DNA from: REEB95 sp035934995
GTDB taxonomy: Bacteria; Pseudomonadota; Alphaproteobacteria; ATCC43930; CGMCC-115725
Length of the DNA stretch: 64,000 nt
Assembly (NCBI GenBank): GCA_035934995.1
Contig: DASYXI010000024.1
Span: forward strand, 31,800-95,799
Direction: 5' to 3'
Part shown: one piece after another, positions 36,552 to 45,346 of the stretch
Numbering within the stretch: position 1 is the stretch's first letter
How the letters are laid out: each line of letters starts with the position of its first letter
The notes under the pieces: generated by a model
Told to the model about the DNA's origin: nothing
What the model saw: only the letters and a program-made list of their open reading frames with translations
The model's database searches: none
Translations under genes and position numbers: made by a program

Positions 36552-37529
36552 TCAGACGCCGACGCGCTTGAGTTGCGGCTCGGGATAACGCGCGCCCGAC
36601 GCCGCGCCCTTGGGAAAGGCCTTATCGAGCGTGGCGAGAGTCGCCGGCGAAACGGCGATCTCGGCCGCCTTGACGTTCTGCTCGAGCCATTTGCGGTGGC
36701 TCGTGCCCGGCAACGCGACGATGAACGGCCGGCGCGACAGCACCCAGGCCAGCGCGAGTTGGGCCGGCGTGCAGTTCTCCTTGACCGCGAGCTGCTTGAT
36801 CGTCGGCAGCAGCGACGCGTTGCGCGTAAGGTTTTCAGGATGAAAGCGCGGATGGGCGCGCCGGCGATCCTTCTCGTGCAAATCGTCGAGGCCGCCGATC
36901 GTGCCGGTGAGAAATCCGCGTCCCAGCGGGCTGTAGGCGACGTAGCCAACGCCGAGCTCCTCGCAGGCCTGGAGCAAGCCATCCTCGGCGTCGCGGGTCC
37001 ACAGCGAATATTCGGTTTGCAACGCCGCCATCGGATGCGCCTTGTGCGCGCGACGCAAGGTCGCCGCCGACGCCTCGGAAATTCCGAGATGCTTGATCTT
37101 GCCTTGCTGCTTCAACTTGACCATCGCGCCCACGGTTTCCTCGACGGGCACGTCGGTGTCGACGCGATGGATGTAATAGAGGTCGATCACGTCTTCGCCG
37201 AGCCGCTTCAGGCTCTTCTCGCAGGCCTCGATTACGTATTCGGGCCGGCCACACACCGATTGCTTGCCATCCGGCGTCTGCATATTGCCGAACTTGCTGG
37301 CGAGCACGACCTTGTTGCGGCGACCCTTGATCGCCCGGCCGACCAGCTCTTCGTTCTTGCCGGCGCCGTAGACATCCGATGTGTCGATCAGATCGACGCC
37401 GAGCTCGACCGCACGGTGAATGGTGGCGATGGCTTCGTTGGGATCCGGCTGGCCATAGATCGGCGTCATGCTCATACAGCCGAGACCGATGCACGACACT
37501 TCGAGCGAGCCAAGCTTCCGGCGTTTCAT
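36552..37529 (-). CDS. Aldo/keto reductase
   Basis: A 325-residue TIM-barrel oxidoreductase. The catalytic tetrad regions are DLIDTSDVYGAGKNEELVG (Asp, Tyr), VVLASKFGN (Lys) and IDLYYIHRVD (His). ATG 37529 follows GGAGGTGGCG. Closest to the YakC/AKR13-type general aldehyde reductases. It is convergent with the binding-protein gene. Physiological substrate unknown. Confidence 0.87.
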   Translation of the reverse strand: MKRRKLGSLEVSCIGLGCMSMTPIYGQPDPNEAIATIHRAVELGVDLIDTSDVYGAGKNEELVGRAIKGRRNKVVLASKFGNMQTPDGKQSVCGRPEYVIEACEKSLKRLGEDVIDLYYIHRVDTDVPVEETVGAMVKLKQQGKIKHLGISEASAATLRRAHKAHPMAALQTEYSLWTRDAEDGLLQACEELGVGYVAYSPLGRGFLTGTIGGLDDLHEKDRRRAHPRFHPENLTRNASLLPTIKQLAVKENCTPAQLALAWVLSRRPFIVALPGTSHRKWLEQNVKAAEIAVSPATLATLDKAFPKGAASGARYPEPQLKRVGV

Positions 37530-37648
37530 CGCCACCTCCGTTGATTTTTGCGGCGCGCGGCCGCGGGCGGCACGCGCGATTAAGCGCGCGAATTATAAGG
37601 AAAAATGCCCCACTTGCCAGACCCGATTCGGCACGCGAAGCTAGCGCC

Positions 37649-39226
37649 ATGGCCGAAAACAAGACACCCGCTCCGGCGGTCACCGCCGCCGAAATGCGCT
37701 ATGCGCTGGCGCTCGTCGTCGCACCGGAAGATGTTGCGCGGCTGAAGCGCAGCGGCCTGCTGCGCGGTGGCCAGCTGACCCAACGGCGGATCACCAGCAC
37801 CTATTACGACACGCGCAAAAACGAGCTGCAGCGCCGGACGTTGGCGTTGTCGGTGCGGCGCGAAGGCCGGCGCGTGCTCGAAACTCTCGAAGCCATGCCC
37901 GGCTCCGGCGCGGCGAGCGGCGAGCGACCGATGTGGCAGACGCCGTTGACACGTCCGGTGCCGGACTTGAAGCCGCTGACGCAGGTCGACGGCATCGGCA
38001 AGCTGGAAGACGAGCCGTTGAAGCCGGTATTCACCTGCCGGCTGCGGCGGAGCCGCGCCGTGCTCGAACCGGACGGCGCCGCCGTCGCGCTCTCGTTCGA
38101 CGAAGGCGAAATCCGAACCCGCGGCGGCCGCAAGCTGCCGGTCTCCGAGATCGAGCTCGAGCTGCAACAGGGAACGCCGCGCGCCGTCTTCGCGCTTGCC
38201 AATGCGCTCGCCGATGAAGCGCCGGTGCGCGTCGAAATGCGCAGCAAAGCGGCCCGCGGTTACGCCCTGGCCAAGCGCGCCGAACCGCGCGACGCGTCGG
38301 CAGCGACGCGGTTTGGTGCGGTTGACTTGCATCGCGGCATGGCCGCCGAAGACGCACTGGCCGTCATCCTGCGACGGTGCCTGGCGCATCTCCTGGCAAA
38401 CGAACTGGCGGCGCGCGCCGGCAAGGAAGAAGGTGTCCACCAGATGCGCGTCGCGCTTCGTCGCCTGCGCGTCGCGCTGCAGCTGTTCCGGTCGATGCTC
38501 CCGGAAGTAGAACGCGGCTGGGTGAGCGGCGAGGTCAAATGGCTGGCGAGCGCCCTGGGCCGCGCACGCAACTGGGACGTCGTCAATGGCCTGATCCGGC
38601 GCGTGCGCACCGGCATGGTCGACGATCGCGATCTCGCCGCACTGGGGCACGCCACCGAGCGCGAGCGCCGCCGCGCCTATGACGCGCTGCGTGGCGTGCT
38701 GGCGACCCGACGCTATACGCAGTTCACGCTCGGCCTGATGGGATGGATCGAAACGCGCGCCTGGCGACGACCCGGCGCGCTGGAGACGTCGATCCTGCAG
38801 GTCTCGATCGTCGGCAAGCTGGCCGACGAGGTCCTCGAACGGCGCTATCGCAAGGCGCGCGGCCGCGCACGCAATTTCGACCGGCTCGGCACCGTCGGCC
38901 GCCATCGGCTGCGCATCGCGCTCAAGAAAATCCGCTATGCCGCCGAATCATTCGCGTCGATCTATGCGGACAAAGCTGTCCACCGGTACGTCAAGCACGT
39001 AGAGACGCTGCAAGACGGTCTTGGACAGCTCAACGACATCGCGTCGTCCGAGCGGCTGCTGCGGAATCTGGTGCAGCGGCGACCGTCGCAGGCGCTGATC
39101 CGCGCCGACGCCTTGGTGCGCGGATGGTGCGCCCATGTCGCGCTCGAATGCGAACCCGCCCTGAAGAAAGGGCTCAAGCGGTTGAAAAAGGCCGAGCCAT
39201 TCTGGCGCCGGCCGGCGAAGGATTGA
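37649..39226 (+). CDS. CYTH and CHAD domain protein
   Basis: 525 residues. Residues 10 to about 210 fold as a CYTH triphosphate-tunnel domain (TSTYYDTRKNELQRRTLALS, EIELELQQGTP). Residues 225-515 form a CHAD helical domain with its conserved basic helices HQMRVALRRLRVAL and HRLRIALKKIRYAAE. The ExExK signature at the start of CYTH reads EMRYA, and a tunnel Lys is Glu (LETLE), so the CYTH half is probably not catalytic. CHAD domains bind polyphosphate, and the genome carries ppk-ppx nearby. A polyphosphate-granule role is inferred. Confidence 0.85.
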   Translation: MAENKTPAPAVTAAEMRYALALVVAPEDVARLKRSGLLRGGQLTQRRITSTYYDTRKNELQRRTLALSVRREGRRVLETLEAMPGSGAASGERPMWQTPLTRPVPDLKPLTQVDGIGKLEDEPLKPVFTCRLRRSRAVLEPDGAAVALSFDEGEIRTRGGRKLPVSEIELELQQGTPRAVFALANALADEAPVRVEMRSKAARGYALAKRAEPRDASAATRFGAVDLHRGMAAEDALAVILRRCLAHLLANELAARAGKEEGVHQMRVALRRLRVALQLFRSMLPEVERGWVSGEVKWLASALGRARNWDVVNGLIRRVRTGMVDDRDLAALGHATERERRRAYDALRGVLATRRYTQFTLGLMGWIETRAWRRPGALETSILQVSIVGKLADEVLERRYRKARGRARNFDRLGTVGRHRLRIALKKIRYAAESFASIYADKAVHRYVKHVETLQDGLGQLNDIASSERLLRNLVQRRPSQALIRADALVRGWCAHVALECEPALKKGLKRLKKAEPFWRRPAKD

Positions 39227-39240
39227 GGCCGAAGCCGGCC

Positions 39241-39492
39241 TCAGCCGCGGAGCCAATCCCGCAGCGGCAATGCGGCGGCAGTCGCCGCCAGAATGCCGAG
39301 CATGAGGAAGGTCATGTTGCCGTCGGCCGCCGCGATGCGCAGGCATGCCGCCGACAGCAACGCTTCGCCGACGAATATGATCAGATCGACGACGAAGTTG
39401 CGCAGGACCACGTCGCCTTCGGTGTCGTCGTCGAACCGTCGACGAAGAAACAGGCGATGGCCCCAGTGCGCGTCGGCTTTCATTGTCTTCAT
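39241..39492 (-). CDS. Small membrane protein
   Basis: 83 residues with a charged N-terminus (RLFLRRRFDDDTEGD) and two hydrophobic segments (around residues 31-52 and 57-75). Its ATG overlaps the stop of the 91-residue hypothetical upstream (ATGA), so the two are coupled. The frame extends to 39642 but only through the neighbour. I recognise no family. Confidence 0.6.
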   Translation of the reverse strand: MKTMKADAHWGHRLFLRRRFDDDTEGDVVLRNFVVDLIIFVGEALLSAACLRIAAADGNMTFLMLGILAATAAALPLRDWLRG

Positions 39493-39764
39493 TGCAGGGC
39501 GCTCGTCGCTTTGGCGTGCCACATCTGCACCGCGAGAATCTGCAGGGCGAGCTGGCGGCGGCGTTCGCGTACTTCCGCGCTCGGCGGCGGCATCGGCGCG
39601 CCGTCCACCGAATGCATCAACGGCAGCGGCTCGACGTTCCACGGAGCCAGGTGCCGCATCCGCTGGCGGGCGATTTCGATATCGTCGTCGGGCAACGCCG
39701 GCGACCCGAAGTCGTGCGGAACGGTGAGTAAGCGCATGCTTACGTCGTCGCGTATGGTATCCAT
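39489..39764 (-). CDS. Hypothetical protein, 91 residues
   Basis: A soluble, acidic-to-neutral small protein with a Pro-rich middle and a C-terminal amphipathic helix (REEVR-like SAEVRERRRQLALQ). AGGAGG lies 11 bases before ATG 39764, supporting translation. It is coupled to the small membrane protein. The family is not recognised. Confidence 0.55.
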   Translation of the reverse strand: MDTIRDDVSMRLLTVPHDFGSPALPDDDIEIARQRMRHLAPWNVEPLPLMHSVDGAPMPPPSAEVRERRRQLALQILAVQMWHAKATSALQ

Positions 39765-39803
39765 GACCGATCTATCCTCCTGCGCGGCAACTGCCGCAGA
39801 GGC

Positions 39804-40040
39804 TCAGAGACCGTGTGCCGTCCGGATCGTGAATGTCGGGATGTCGGGGAGTCTGATTTCCATGTGAACGCGGCGAGCGCCACGCCACAATTCGATGCCG
39901 TGGTAATGCGGCCGGTGCTCAAGCATGTCACGAGCCGTCTCGACAGCATCCAGTTCTTCCCGGCATTCGATCATTTCATCGGACCCGATTGAACCCGTCG
40001 AATCGAGGAAATAGCACCGGTACTGAACCAAGTTCACCAT
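39804..40040 (-). CDS. Conserved small hypothetical protein
   Basis: 78 residues: YRCYFLDSTGSI at the N-terminus, a helix ELDAVETARDMLEHRP and GIELWRGARRVH. This pattern is a common small protein of alphaproteobacteria that I recall without a known function. GAGGGGG seven bases before ATG 40040 supports this start; the frame upstream to 40229 lacks similarity. Confidence 0.68.
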   Translation of the reverse strand: MVNLVQYRCYFLDSTGSIGSDEMIECREELDAVETARDMLEHRPHYHGIELWRGARRVHMEIRLPDIPTFTIRTAHGL

Positions 40041-40307
40041 AGCGAGCCCCCTCGCCGCATCTTGACACGGCACGGCCGTGACGCCGGGAGCTCGGAGGCA
40101 CACCCATAGGCCGACGCGATCACGATGGTCTGGGCGGCGTTTCTTCTTGTTCGTGACCGCCCACGACGACGGTCGGTGGTAGCCTCCGGTTTCCGCGCAA
40201 ACTGTGGGCTGCGGGGCAATATGGGTCAATGCGCCATGCCCTGATGGCGGCGGCGGAATCTACTGAGATGAAGCGTACGGCCGGCGGAAGATCGCGCTAA
40301 ATGCGGG

Positions 40308-40973
40308 TTATTTCTCGGGTGAAACCAGGCCGTGCCGAATCGCATAACGCACGAGCCCGGCGACGTCGTGAATGTCGAGCCGTTCCATCAGGCTGGCGCG
40401 ATGCGATTCAATCGTCTTCACACTAGCGTCCAGCAACTGCGCGATCTGCTTGGACGATTTGCCTTCGGCGATCAGCTGCAGGATTTCACGCTGACGCGGT
40501 GTCAAAAGATCGAGCGAATTGGTCTGACCCTCGGCGCGATTGAGATAAACGTCGATCACGTGCTTCGAAATCGCCGGACTCAGGAAGATTTCGCCCCGCG
40601 CGACGGCCTCGATCGCCATTTCGAGCTCGCGCGGCGCGGACCCTTTGAGAACATATCCCGAGGCACCGGCTCGCAGCGCCTGGAGCACGTGGCTTTCGTC
40701 CGCGTGCATCGACAACATCACGACCCGCACCTGGGGATAGTCTTTGACCAGCCGGCGGGTCGCCTCCAGCCCATTGAGACCGGGCATCGCGATATCCATG
40801 AGCACAACGTGAGGCTGCAGCTTGCCGGCGTGCTCGAGCGCCTCGCGCCCGTCTCCTGCCTCGCCGACGACCTGGATACTCGGAAACTCGCCAATCAGGG
40901 ATTTGAGGCTGGCGCGAATGAGCAAATGGTCATCGCACAGCAGGATACGGATCGGATTCATCGTCGCACTCAT
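40308..40973 (-). CDS. NarL/FixJ-type LuxR-family response regulator
   Basis: 221 residues: an N-terminal receiver with D14/D15 and phospho-acceptor D60 (VLMDIAMPGLNG), and a C-terminal LuxR helix-turn-helix (LTPRQREILQLIAEGKSSKQIAQLL, written here by its ends). ATG 40973 is chosen, with 40961 as the alternative. No partner kinase of the NarX type is adjacent; the nearest kinase-like protein, divergently encoded at 41407, appears degenerate. Confidence 0.88.
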   Translation of the reverse strand: MSATMNPIRILLCDDHLLIRASLKSLIGEFPSIQVVGEAGDGREALEHAGKLQPHVVLMDIAMPGLNGLEATRRLVKDYPQVRVVMLSMHADESHVLQALRAGASGYVLKGSAPRELEMAIEAVARGEIFLSPAISKHVIDVYLNRAEGQTNSLDLLTPRQREILQLIAEGKSSKQIAQLLDASVKTIESHRASLMERLDIHDVAGLVRYAIRHGLVSPEK

Positions 40974-41406
40974 GTCTCGCGGCCGCCAACGAACGTCACG
41001 GCGCCCTCCCCAGAAGAAAAACACTATAGGCTTGGGCGTGAGCAAAATTAAACTGCAGCCGTCATCGCCCGAAAGCTTCATTGAATCCGGCGTTTATGCG
41101 GGTTTTCCCTCCCTGAAATCAGGTTTTCCCTGATGAGCCGGGACTCTGGCGGCGTTTACACTCCGGCACAGTTGGTTCGCGCATGGTGCCAGGGGATGAT
41201 TGGTTGGCGCCGGCAGAATAGGACAGGAATTACGACCTACCTGAACCAACCCGGCGATGCCGCAGCGCGAAATTGCGTGCGGATGTACGCCGACGACGGG
41301 GGCATATTTCAATCGAGCTATAGTTGTAAGGCCTTGCCGGATTATTTTGGAAGGCAGGGTCGGCGCGCAACGAGCGCGCAAAGGATAAGGACAGTGTTGG
41401 TAACCA
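40974..41406. other. Divergent intergenic region of the signalling cluster
   Basis: This 433-base region lies between the start of the LuxR-type regulator and that of the PAS-kinase-like gene. It holds a pair of direct repeats (listed separately) and an unconvincing 94-codon plus-strand frame (41133-41417) that overlaps the next start. Nothing else was recognised. Confidence 0.5.
41101..41131. promoter_or_regulatory. Direct repeat GGTTTTCCCT, possible regulator binding site
   Basis: Two exact copies of GGTTTTCCCT, at 41101-41110 and 41122-41131, start 21 bases apart, i.e. two DNA turns on the same face. They lie about 130 bases upstream of the LuxR-family regulator. The second copy also sits in an ATCAGG/CCTGAT inverted repeat. 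Binding by that regulator is a guess. Confidence 0.4.
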
Positions 41407-42918
41407 ATGACGGATAATGCCGAGTGGCTCACGCTAATCGCTGCCGCGGTGCCGGTGGCGCTTTATACGGTCGATGCCGATGCCCGGCTTACCGGACCGC
41501 GGATTGTCAGCGAGGCCTTGGCGCAATCGCTCGGTTACCAGCCGGCTGATTTCATCAACAACCCGGATTTGTGGATGTCGCGCGTCCATCCGGCCGATCT
41601 GCCGGGGCTCCGCGCACGTGCCGAAGAAATCGCCACGACCAGCTCGTTCGCCATCGAGTACCGCTGGCTTGCCGCGGACGATAGCGAGCGGATCTTTGCC
41701 GAACACGCGGTGGTGATCGGCGACCAGCGCGGCCGCCCGTCGCGTATCCAGGGAATCGCGCTCGACGTCACGGAGCGCACGTCGATGCAGCGTCAACTCG
41801 GCCAGACGCAGCGGATGGCGGCGGTGGGCCGCATCACCAGCACCGTGACGCACGAGCTCAACAATCTGTTGACCGTCATCATGTGGAATCTGGACCTGAT
41901 GACGCGTTCGCTCGACGGCACCAGCAAGGATTTCGATCGCGCGCATATCGCGTTGAGCGCCGCGCTCAACGGGACCAACCTGCTGACGCAGGTCATGGGA
42001 TTCGCACGCGGCGACCGCATCGCGATCGACGCGATCGACGCGATCGACGCGATCGACGTTGGTGGCATGCTGACGCGCGTGACTCAAGTGCTGCGCTTCG
42101 TCCTCGGCGCCGACATTGCAATCGAGACCAATGTCGTGCCGGAATTGTGGCCCATCGAAGCCAGCCCCGATCAGCTCGAATTGGCATTGGTCAATCTGGC
42201 CATTCATGCGCGGCAGGCGATGCCGGAAGGCGGCCGGTTGGTGATCGACGCTGGCAACCTGCCGGCGCGCGGGCGGCCGCAAAACGAAAACAGCTTCGGG
42301 CGCGACGCGGTGGTGATTTCCGTCAGCGGCGCGGCGTCCGGTCCGGTCAGCCAGTCCCCGGAGAGCCGCGGCGGCGAAATGTTGGCGATGGTACGGAGCG
42401 TCATCGAGGCGGCTGGCGGCCGCCTGGCGCTTAGCGGGCCGGACGGTGCAACGCAGACGCGGCTGCTCTTGCCGCGCGCGGCCCCGGTCGGCGGCAAAAC
42501 GGCTTCGTCGGCCGATCGCCGCGAGAACGGTAACGGGCACTCCACCCACACGGTCTTGGTCGTGGAGGACGATCCCGACGTTCGTAACATCACCGTGGCG
42601 CGCCTCGGTGAATTCGGCCACCACGTGCTCGAAGCGGACAACGCCAAGGCCGCGCTCGATATCCTCGGCCGCGGCGACGCGATCGATCTGCTGTTCACCG
42701 ACATCGCGATGCCCGGCGGCATGAACGGCCTCGAACTCGCCCGCCGCGCGCTTCAATTGCGGCCGGGCATCGGCGTGCTCTTCGTTTCCGGGTACACCTC
42801 GTCGGCGCACACCGAAGGCAGCACGCCCGGCGAATTCCTGCAGAAGCCCTACCGCCAAGAAGATCTCGGCCGCGCGCTCAATCGGGCCTTGCATCGCGGC
42901 ACCACCGCGGCCGCCTAG
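41407..42918 (+). CDS. PAS domain histidine-kinase-like protein with C-terminal receiver; ATPase domain degenerate
   Basis: 503 residues: PAS fold (about 10-125), a HisKA-like helix pair with H149 in VTHELNNLLTVI, an ATPase-like region (about 220-357) and a receiver (D432 in LFTDIAMPGG, K480). In the ATPase region the N-box reads LVNLAIHARQAMPEGG, with His for the metal-binding Asn. The DxGxG box is replaced by SGAASG, and the GTGLGL loop is missing. ATP binding is therefore doubtful. A GCGATCGAC repeat encodes an IDAIDAIDAID linker between the helices and the ATPase region. A phosphorelay sink or scaffold role is possible. Confidence 0.83.
   Translation: MTDNAEWLTLIAAAVPVALYTVDADARLTGPRIVSEALAQSLGYQPADFINNPDLWMSRVHPADLPGLRARAEEIATTSSFAIEYRWLAADDSERIFAEHAVVIGDQRGRPSRIQGIALDVTERTSMQRQLGQTQRMAAVGRITSTVTHELNNLLTVIMWNLDLMTRSLDGTSKDFDRAHIALSAALNGTNLLTQVMGFARGDRIAIDAIDAIDAIDVGGMLTRVTQVLRFVLGADIAIETNVVPELWPIEASPDQLELALVNLAIHARQAMPEGGRLVIDAGNLPARGRPQNENSFGRDAVVISVSGAASGPVSQSPESRGGEMLAMVRSVIEAAGGRLALSGPDGATQTRLLLPRAAPVGGKTASSADRRENGNGHSTHTVLVVEDDPDVRNITVARLGEFGHHVLEADNAKAALDILGRGDAIDLLFTDIAMPGGMNGLELARRALQLRPGIGVLFVSGYTSSAHTEGSTPGEFLQKPYRQEDLGRALNRALHRGTTAAA
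42022..42057 (+). repeat. Four tandem copies of GCGATCGAC within the kinase-like gene
   Basis: Four perfect 9-base units in frame, adding Ala-Ile-Asp triplets between the dimerisation helices and the ATPase-like region of the preceding protein. The unit is palindromic at its core (GATC, CGATCG). Copy number could vary by slippage without breaking the frame. Confidence 0.9.
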
Positions 42919-42978
42919 TTCGCGCGATTGTCGCCCGGTTTGAGCCGGCTGACGCTCTATGGTCTACTGGCGACAGTC

Positions 42979-43386
42979 ATGCCACGCACCCGGCCTCCTC
43001 GTCCGAAGACCGCAAACGACACAGAGTCGGACACACTCCGCGTGCTCGTCGTCGAAGACGACGAGCTGGTCCGCGAAGCGACGATCGGCAATGTCGTCGA
43101 TCTTGGCCATCAGGTCGTCGAAGCCGCCGACGCCGACGCGGCGTTGCGGATTCTCAACGACGACGATGCCATCGACGTGCTGTTCGCCGACGTACGGTTG
43201 CCCGGCAAGGACGGCCCGCAGCTCGTTCGCGAGGCACGCCAACGGCGACCGACGCTCAGGGTGATCCTGACCAGCGGCGGACCGGCTCCCGAGGCGCCGG
43301 CTGGCGGCACGGTCTGGCTCGGTAAACCCTACAAGTGGGATGACCTGAAGCGCGCATTCGAACAGGTGCGCGACCGGTACCGCTAA
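42979..43386 (+). CDS. Single-domain response regulator
   Basis: 135 residues: a basic N-terminal tail of about 18 residues, then a receiver with D27/D28, phospho-acceptor D71 (LFADVRLPGKDGP) and K116 (WLGKPYKW). ATG 42979 is chosen over an upstream TTG. It follows the kinase-like gene by 60 bases and resembles the receiver attached to that protein, so it is probably its partner or a duplicate. Confidence 0.82.
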   Translation: MPRTRPPRPKTANDTESDTLRVLVVEDDELVREATIGNVVDLGHQVVEAADADAALRILNDDDAIDVLFADVRLPGKDGPQLVREARQRRPTLRVILTSGGPAPEAPAGGTVWLGKPYKWDDLKRAFEQVRDRYR

Positions 43387-43520
43387 CGGCCGCGATACTG
43401 CGGCAACCCGCCGGCGCGACACACAAAAATCACCGTTTGTCACAGCATCCTTAGCTAGGCTTTCCAAACGTTGCGCGGCAGACCCGCCAGCGCGCCCGGT
43501 CATCGGGCAGGGAGCCGGAA

Positions 43521-44048
43521 ATGCGTCCCGTTCGGCACGCCATCGTAATCACGATGGCCGTTTTTGCGGGTTGGCTGGTCGTCGTCGATAGCGGCAGCGA
43601 TAACATGCCGCGTGCTCAAACCGCGGTCGTGGCTCCAGCACCAGCTCCCGCGACCCCACCACCGGCGACAGCACCGGCACCTGTGGGCACGCCGACGGCC
43701 GTGCTTGCCAAAGACAAGGCACAAGCCATTCTCGGCAAGCCGGTCACCAGCACCAAGGACGAGGCTATGGGTCGTATCGTCGACGTCATCGTCGACAAGG
43801 CCGGCACGACCCGCGCTGCGATCATCGACTTCGGCGGCTTTCTCGGTGTTGGCAGCCGCCAGATCGCCGTCGATTGGGCCGCGCTGCATTTCTCGCCGAC
43901 CGGCCAGCCCGAGCGCATCACGCTCGATCTGACGCGCGACCAACTCAAATCGGCTCCGCAATACGAGAAAGGCAAGCCGGTTGTGGTGCTGGAGGGATCG
44001 GGCCACACCCAGCCGCTGGCGGAGGGCGAGTACCCATTGGATCACTGA
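43521..44048 (+). CDS. PRC-barrel domain protein, membrane anchored
   Basis: 175 residues: an N-terminal hydrophobic helix (VIVITMAVFAGWLVVV approximately, residues 8-23), an Ala/Pro-rich linker (to about residue 58) and a PRC-barrel: ILGKPVTSTKDEAMGRIVDVIVDK, RAAIIDFGGFLGVGSR (shown in part). A GGGAGCCGGAA site precedes ATG 43521. Such proteins in alphaproteobacteria are often stress-related and sit in the envelope; the function is unknown. Confidence 0.82.
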   Translation: MRPVRHAIVITMAVFAGWLVVVDSGSDNMPRAQTAVVAPAPAPATPPPATAPAPVGTPTAVLAKDKAQAILGKPVTSTKDEAMGRIVDVIVDKAGTTRAAIIDFGGFLGVGSRQIAVDWAALHFSPTGQPERITLDLTRDQLKSAPQYEKGKPVVVLEGSGHTQPLAEGEYPLDH

Positions 44049-44064
44049 CCGTGGATGCCGAAAC

Positions 44065-45333
44065 GTGCAAGCTTACGAAGAGCTTGGTTCAGACGTGCAC
44101 CACCCGCCTGTACCGGCACCGGTATCCGCGCCCGTGCGCGCGCTGTCGCGACACAGTCTGCGGGGCCTCGACGGCTTCAATTTCTTCATCGCCAACATCC
44201 AAACCGGCTTCGGACCGTTCATCGCCGTCTACCTGACGGCGCAGGCATGGACCCAGGTCGATATCGGCTTCGTCCTGACGCTGAGCGGGATCGTGGCGCT
44301 GGCCTGTCAGGTGCCGGCCGGCATTCTGGTCGACGCCGCGACCCACAAACGAACAATCGCCGCGATTGCGGCCGCGGCCATCGCAGTCAGCGCGCTCATG
44401 CTCGCCGCCTGGCCGATCCTGCCTTTGGTTCTCGGGGCGGAAATCCTGCATGGCGTGGCCAGTTGCCTGATGACGCCGGCCATCGCGGCGATCAGCCTGG
44501 GCCTGGTCGCGTCGCACGAAATCGGCGAGCGCTTGGGCCGCAACGCGCGCTACGCCTCGGCCGGCAACGGTATTGCGGCGGTCTTGATGGGCGCTTGCGG
44601 CCGGTTGTTCTCCAATCGCGCCGTGTTCGTATTGACGGCGTTGCTCGCCGTTCCGGCGTTGATCGCCTTGTTCCACATTCGGTCGCGGGAGATCGATCCG
44701 GTACGCGCGCGCGGCGGTCAGCCAGGCACGCAGCCGCACCAGTCGCTGCTGCATGGCATCGCCGACAATCGCGGGTTGCTGGTCTTCGGCGCCGGCATGA
44801 TCCTGTTCAGCCTAGCCAACACCCCGATGCTGCCGCTGGTCGGCGCGATCATGACGATGCGCTCGAGCCAATGGGCGACCGTGCTGATCGCCGCCTGTAT
44901 CGTCGTGCCGCAAATCTTCGTGGCCATTTTATCGCCGTGGGTTGGGCGTCGGTCTGAAAGCTGGGGTCGACGGCCGCTGCTGATCCTGGGATTTGCCGCG
45001 CTGCCGATCCGCGGCGTCTTGTACGCCCTCATCGCGAGCCCCTACTTGTTGGTGGTGGTACAGATCCTCGACGGCATCTCGGCGGCGGTACTGGGCGTGA
45101 TGGTGCCACTCATCGTCGCCGACGTCACACGCGGCACCGGCCGGTATAATGCAGCACTCGGCACGGTCGGGGCAGCCGCCGCAATCGGCGCTGCGGTCAG
45201 CACGACTTTGGCCGGCTATGTCAACGACCGGCTGGGCAGCACTGTGGCGTTCCTCGGCCTTGCGGGCGTCGCGCTACTCGGTGTCATCCTCATGCTGTTA
45301 TTCATGCCCGAAACGCGACCCGCGGAACACTGA
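44065..45333 (+). CDS. MFS transporter
   Basis: A 422-residue carrier with about 12 membrane segments. It has GFNFFIANIQTGFGPFIAVYL in helix 1, a helix 2-3 loop GILVDAATHKRTI and the helix 8-9 counterpart WVGRRSESWGRRPLL. Start uncertain: GTG 44065 is used, GTG 44095 is possible, and the open frame goes back to 43981 over the previous gene. Substrate unknown. Confidence 0.8.
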   Translation: MQAYEELGSDVHHPPVPAPVSAPVRALSRHSLRGLDGFNFFIANIQTGFGPFIAVYLTAQAWTQVDIGFVLTLSGIVALACQVPAGILVDAATHKRTIAAIAAAAIAVSALMLAAWPILPLVLGAEILHGVASCLMTPAIAAISLGLVASHEIGERLGRNARYASAGNGIAAVLMGACGRLFSNRAVFVLTALLAVPALIALFHIRSREIDPVRARGGQPGTQPHQSLLHGIADNRGLLVFGAGMILFSLANTPMLPLVGAIMTMRSSQWATVLIAACIVVPQIFVAILSPWVGRRSESWGRRPLLILGFAALPIRGVLYALIASPYLLVVVQILDGISAAVLGVMVPLIVADVTRGTGRYNAALGTVGAAAAIGAAVSTTLAGYVNDRLGSTVAFLGLAGVALLGVILMLLFMPETRPAEH

Positions 45334-45346
45334 CGCAGACTTGATA

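Noticed and set aside
41133..41417. 94-codon frame in the divergent signalling region
   Set aside because: No ribosome binding site, no family resemblance, overlaps the next start; likely chance.
42022..42057. Tandem GCGATCGAC units as a CRISPR-like array
   Set aside because: There are no spacers, the units are contiguous and they are in frame within a gene. I saw no CRISPR array anywhere in the window.
41434..42894. 486-codon antisense frame over the kinase-like gene
   Set aside because: Codon-position shadow; it mirrors the coding frame and shows no domain.
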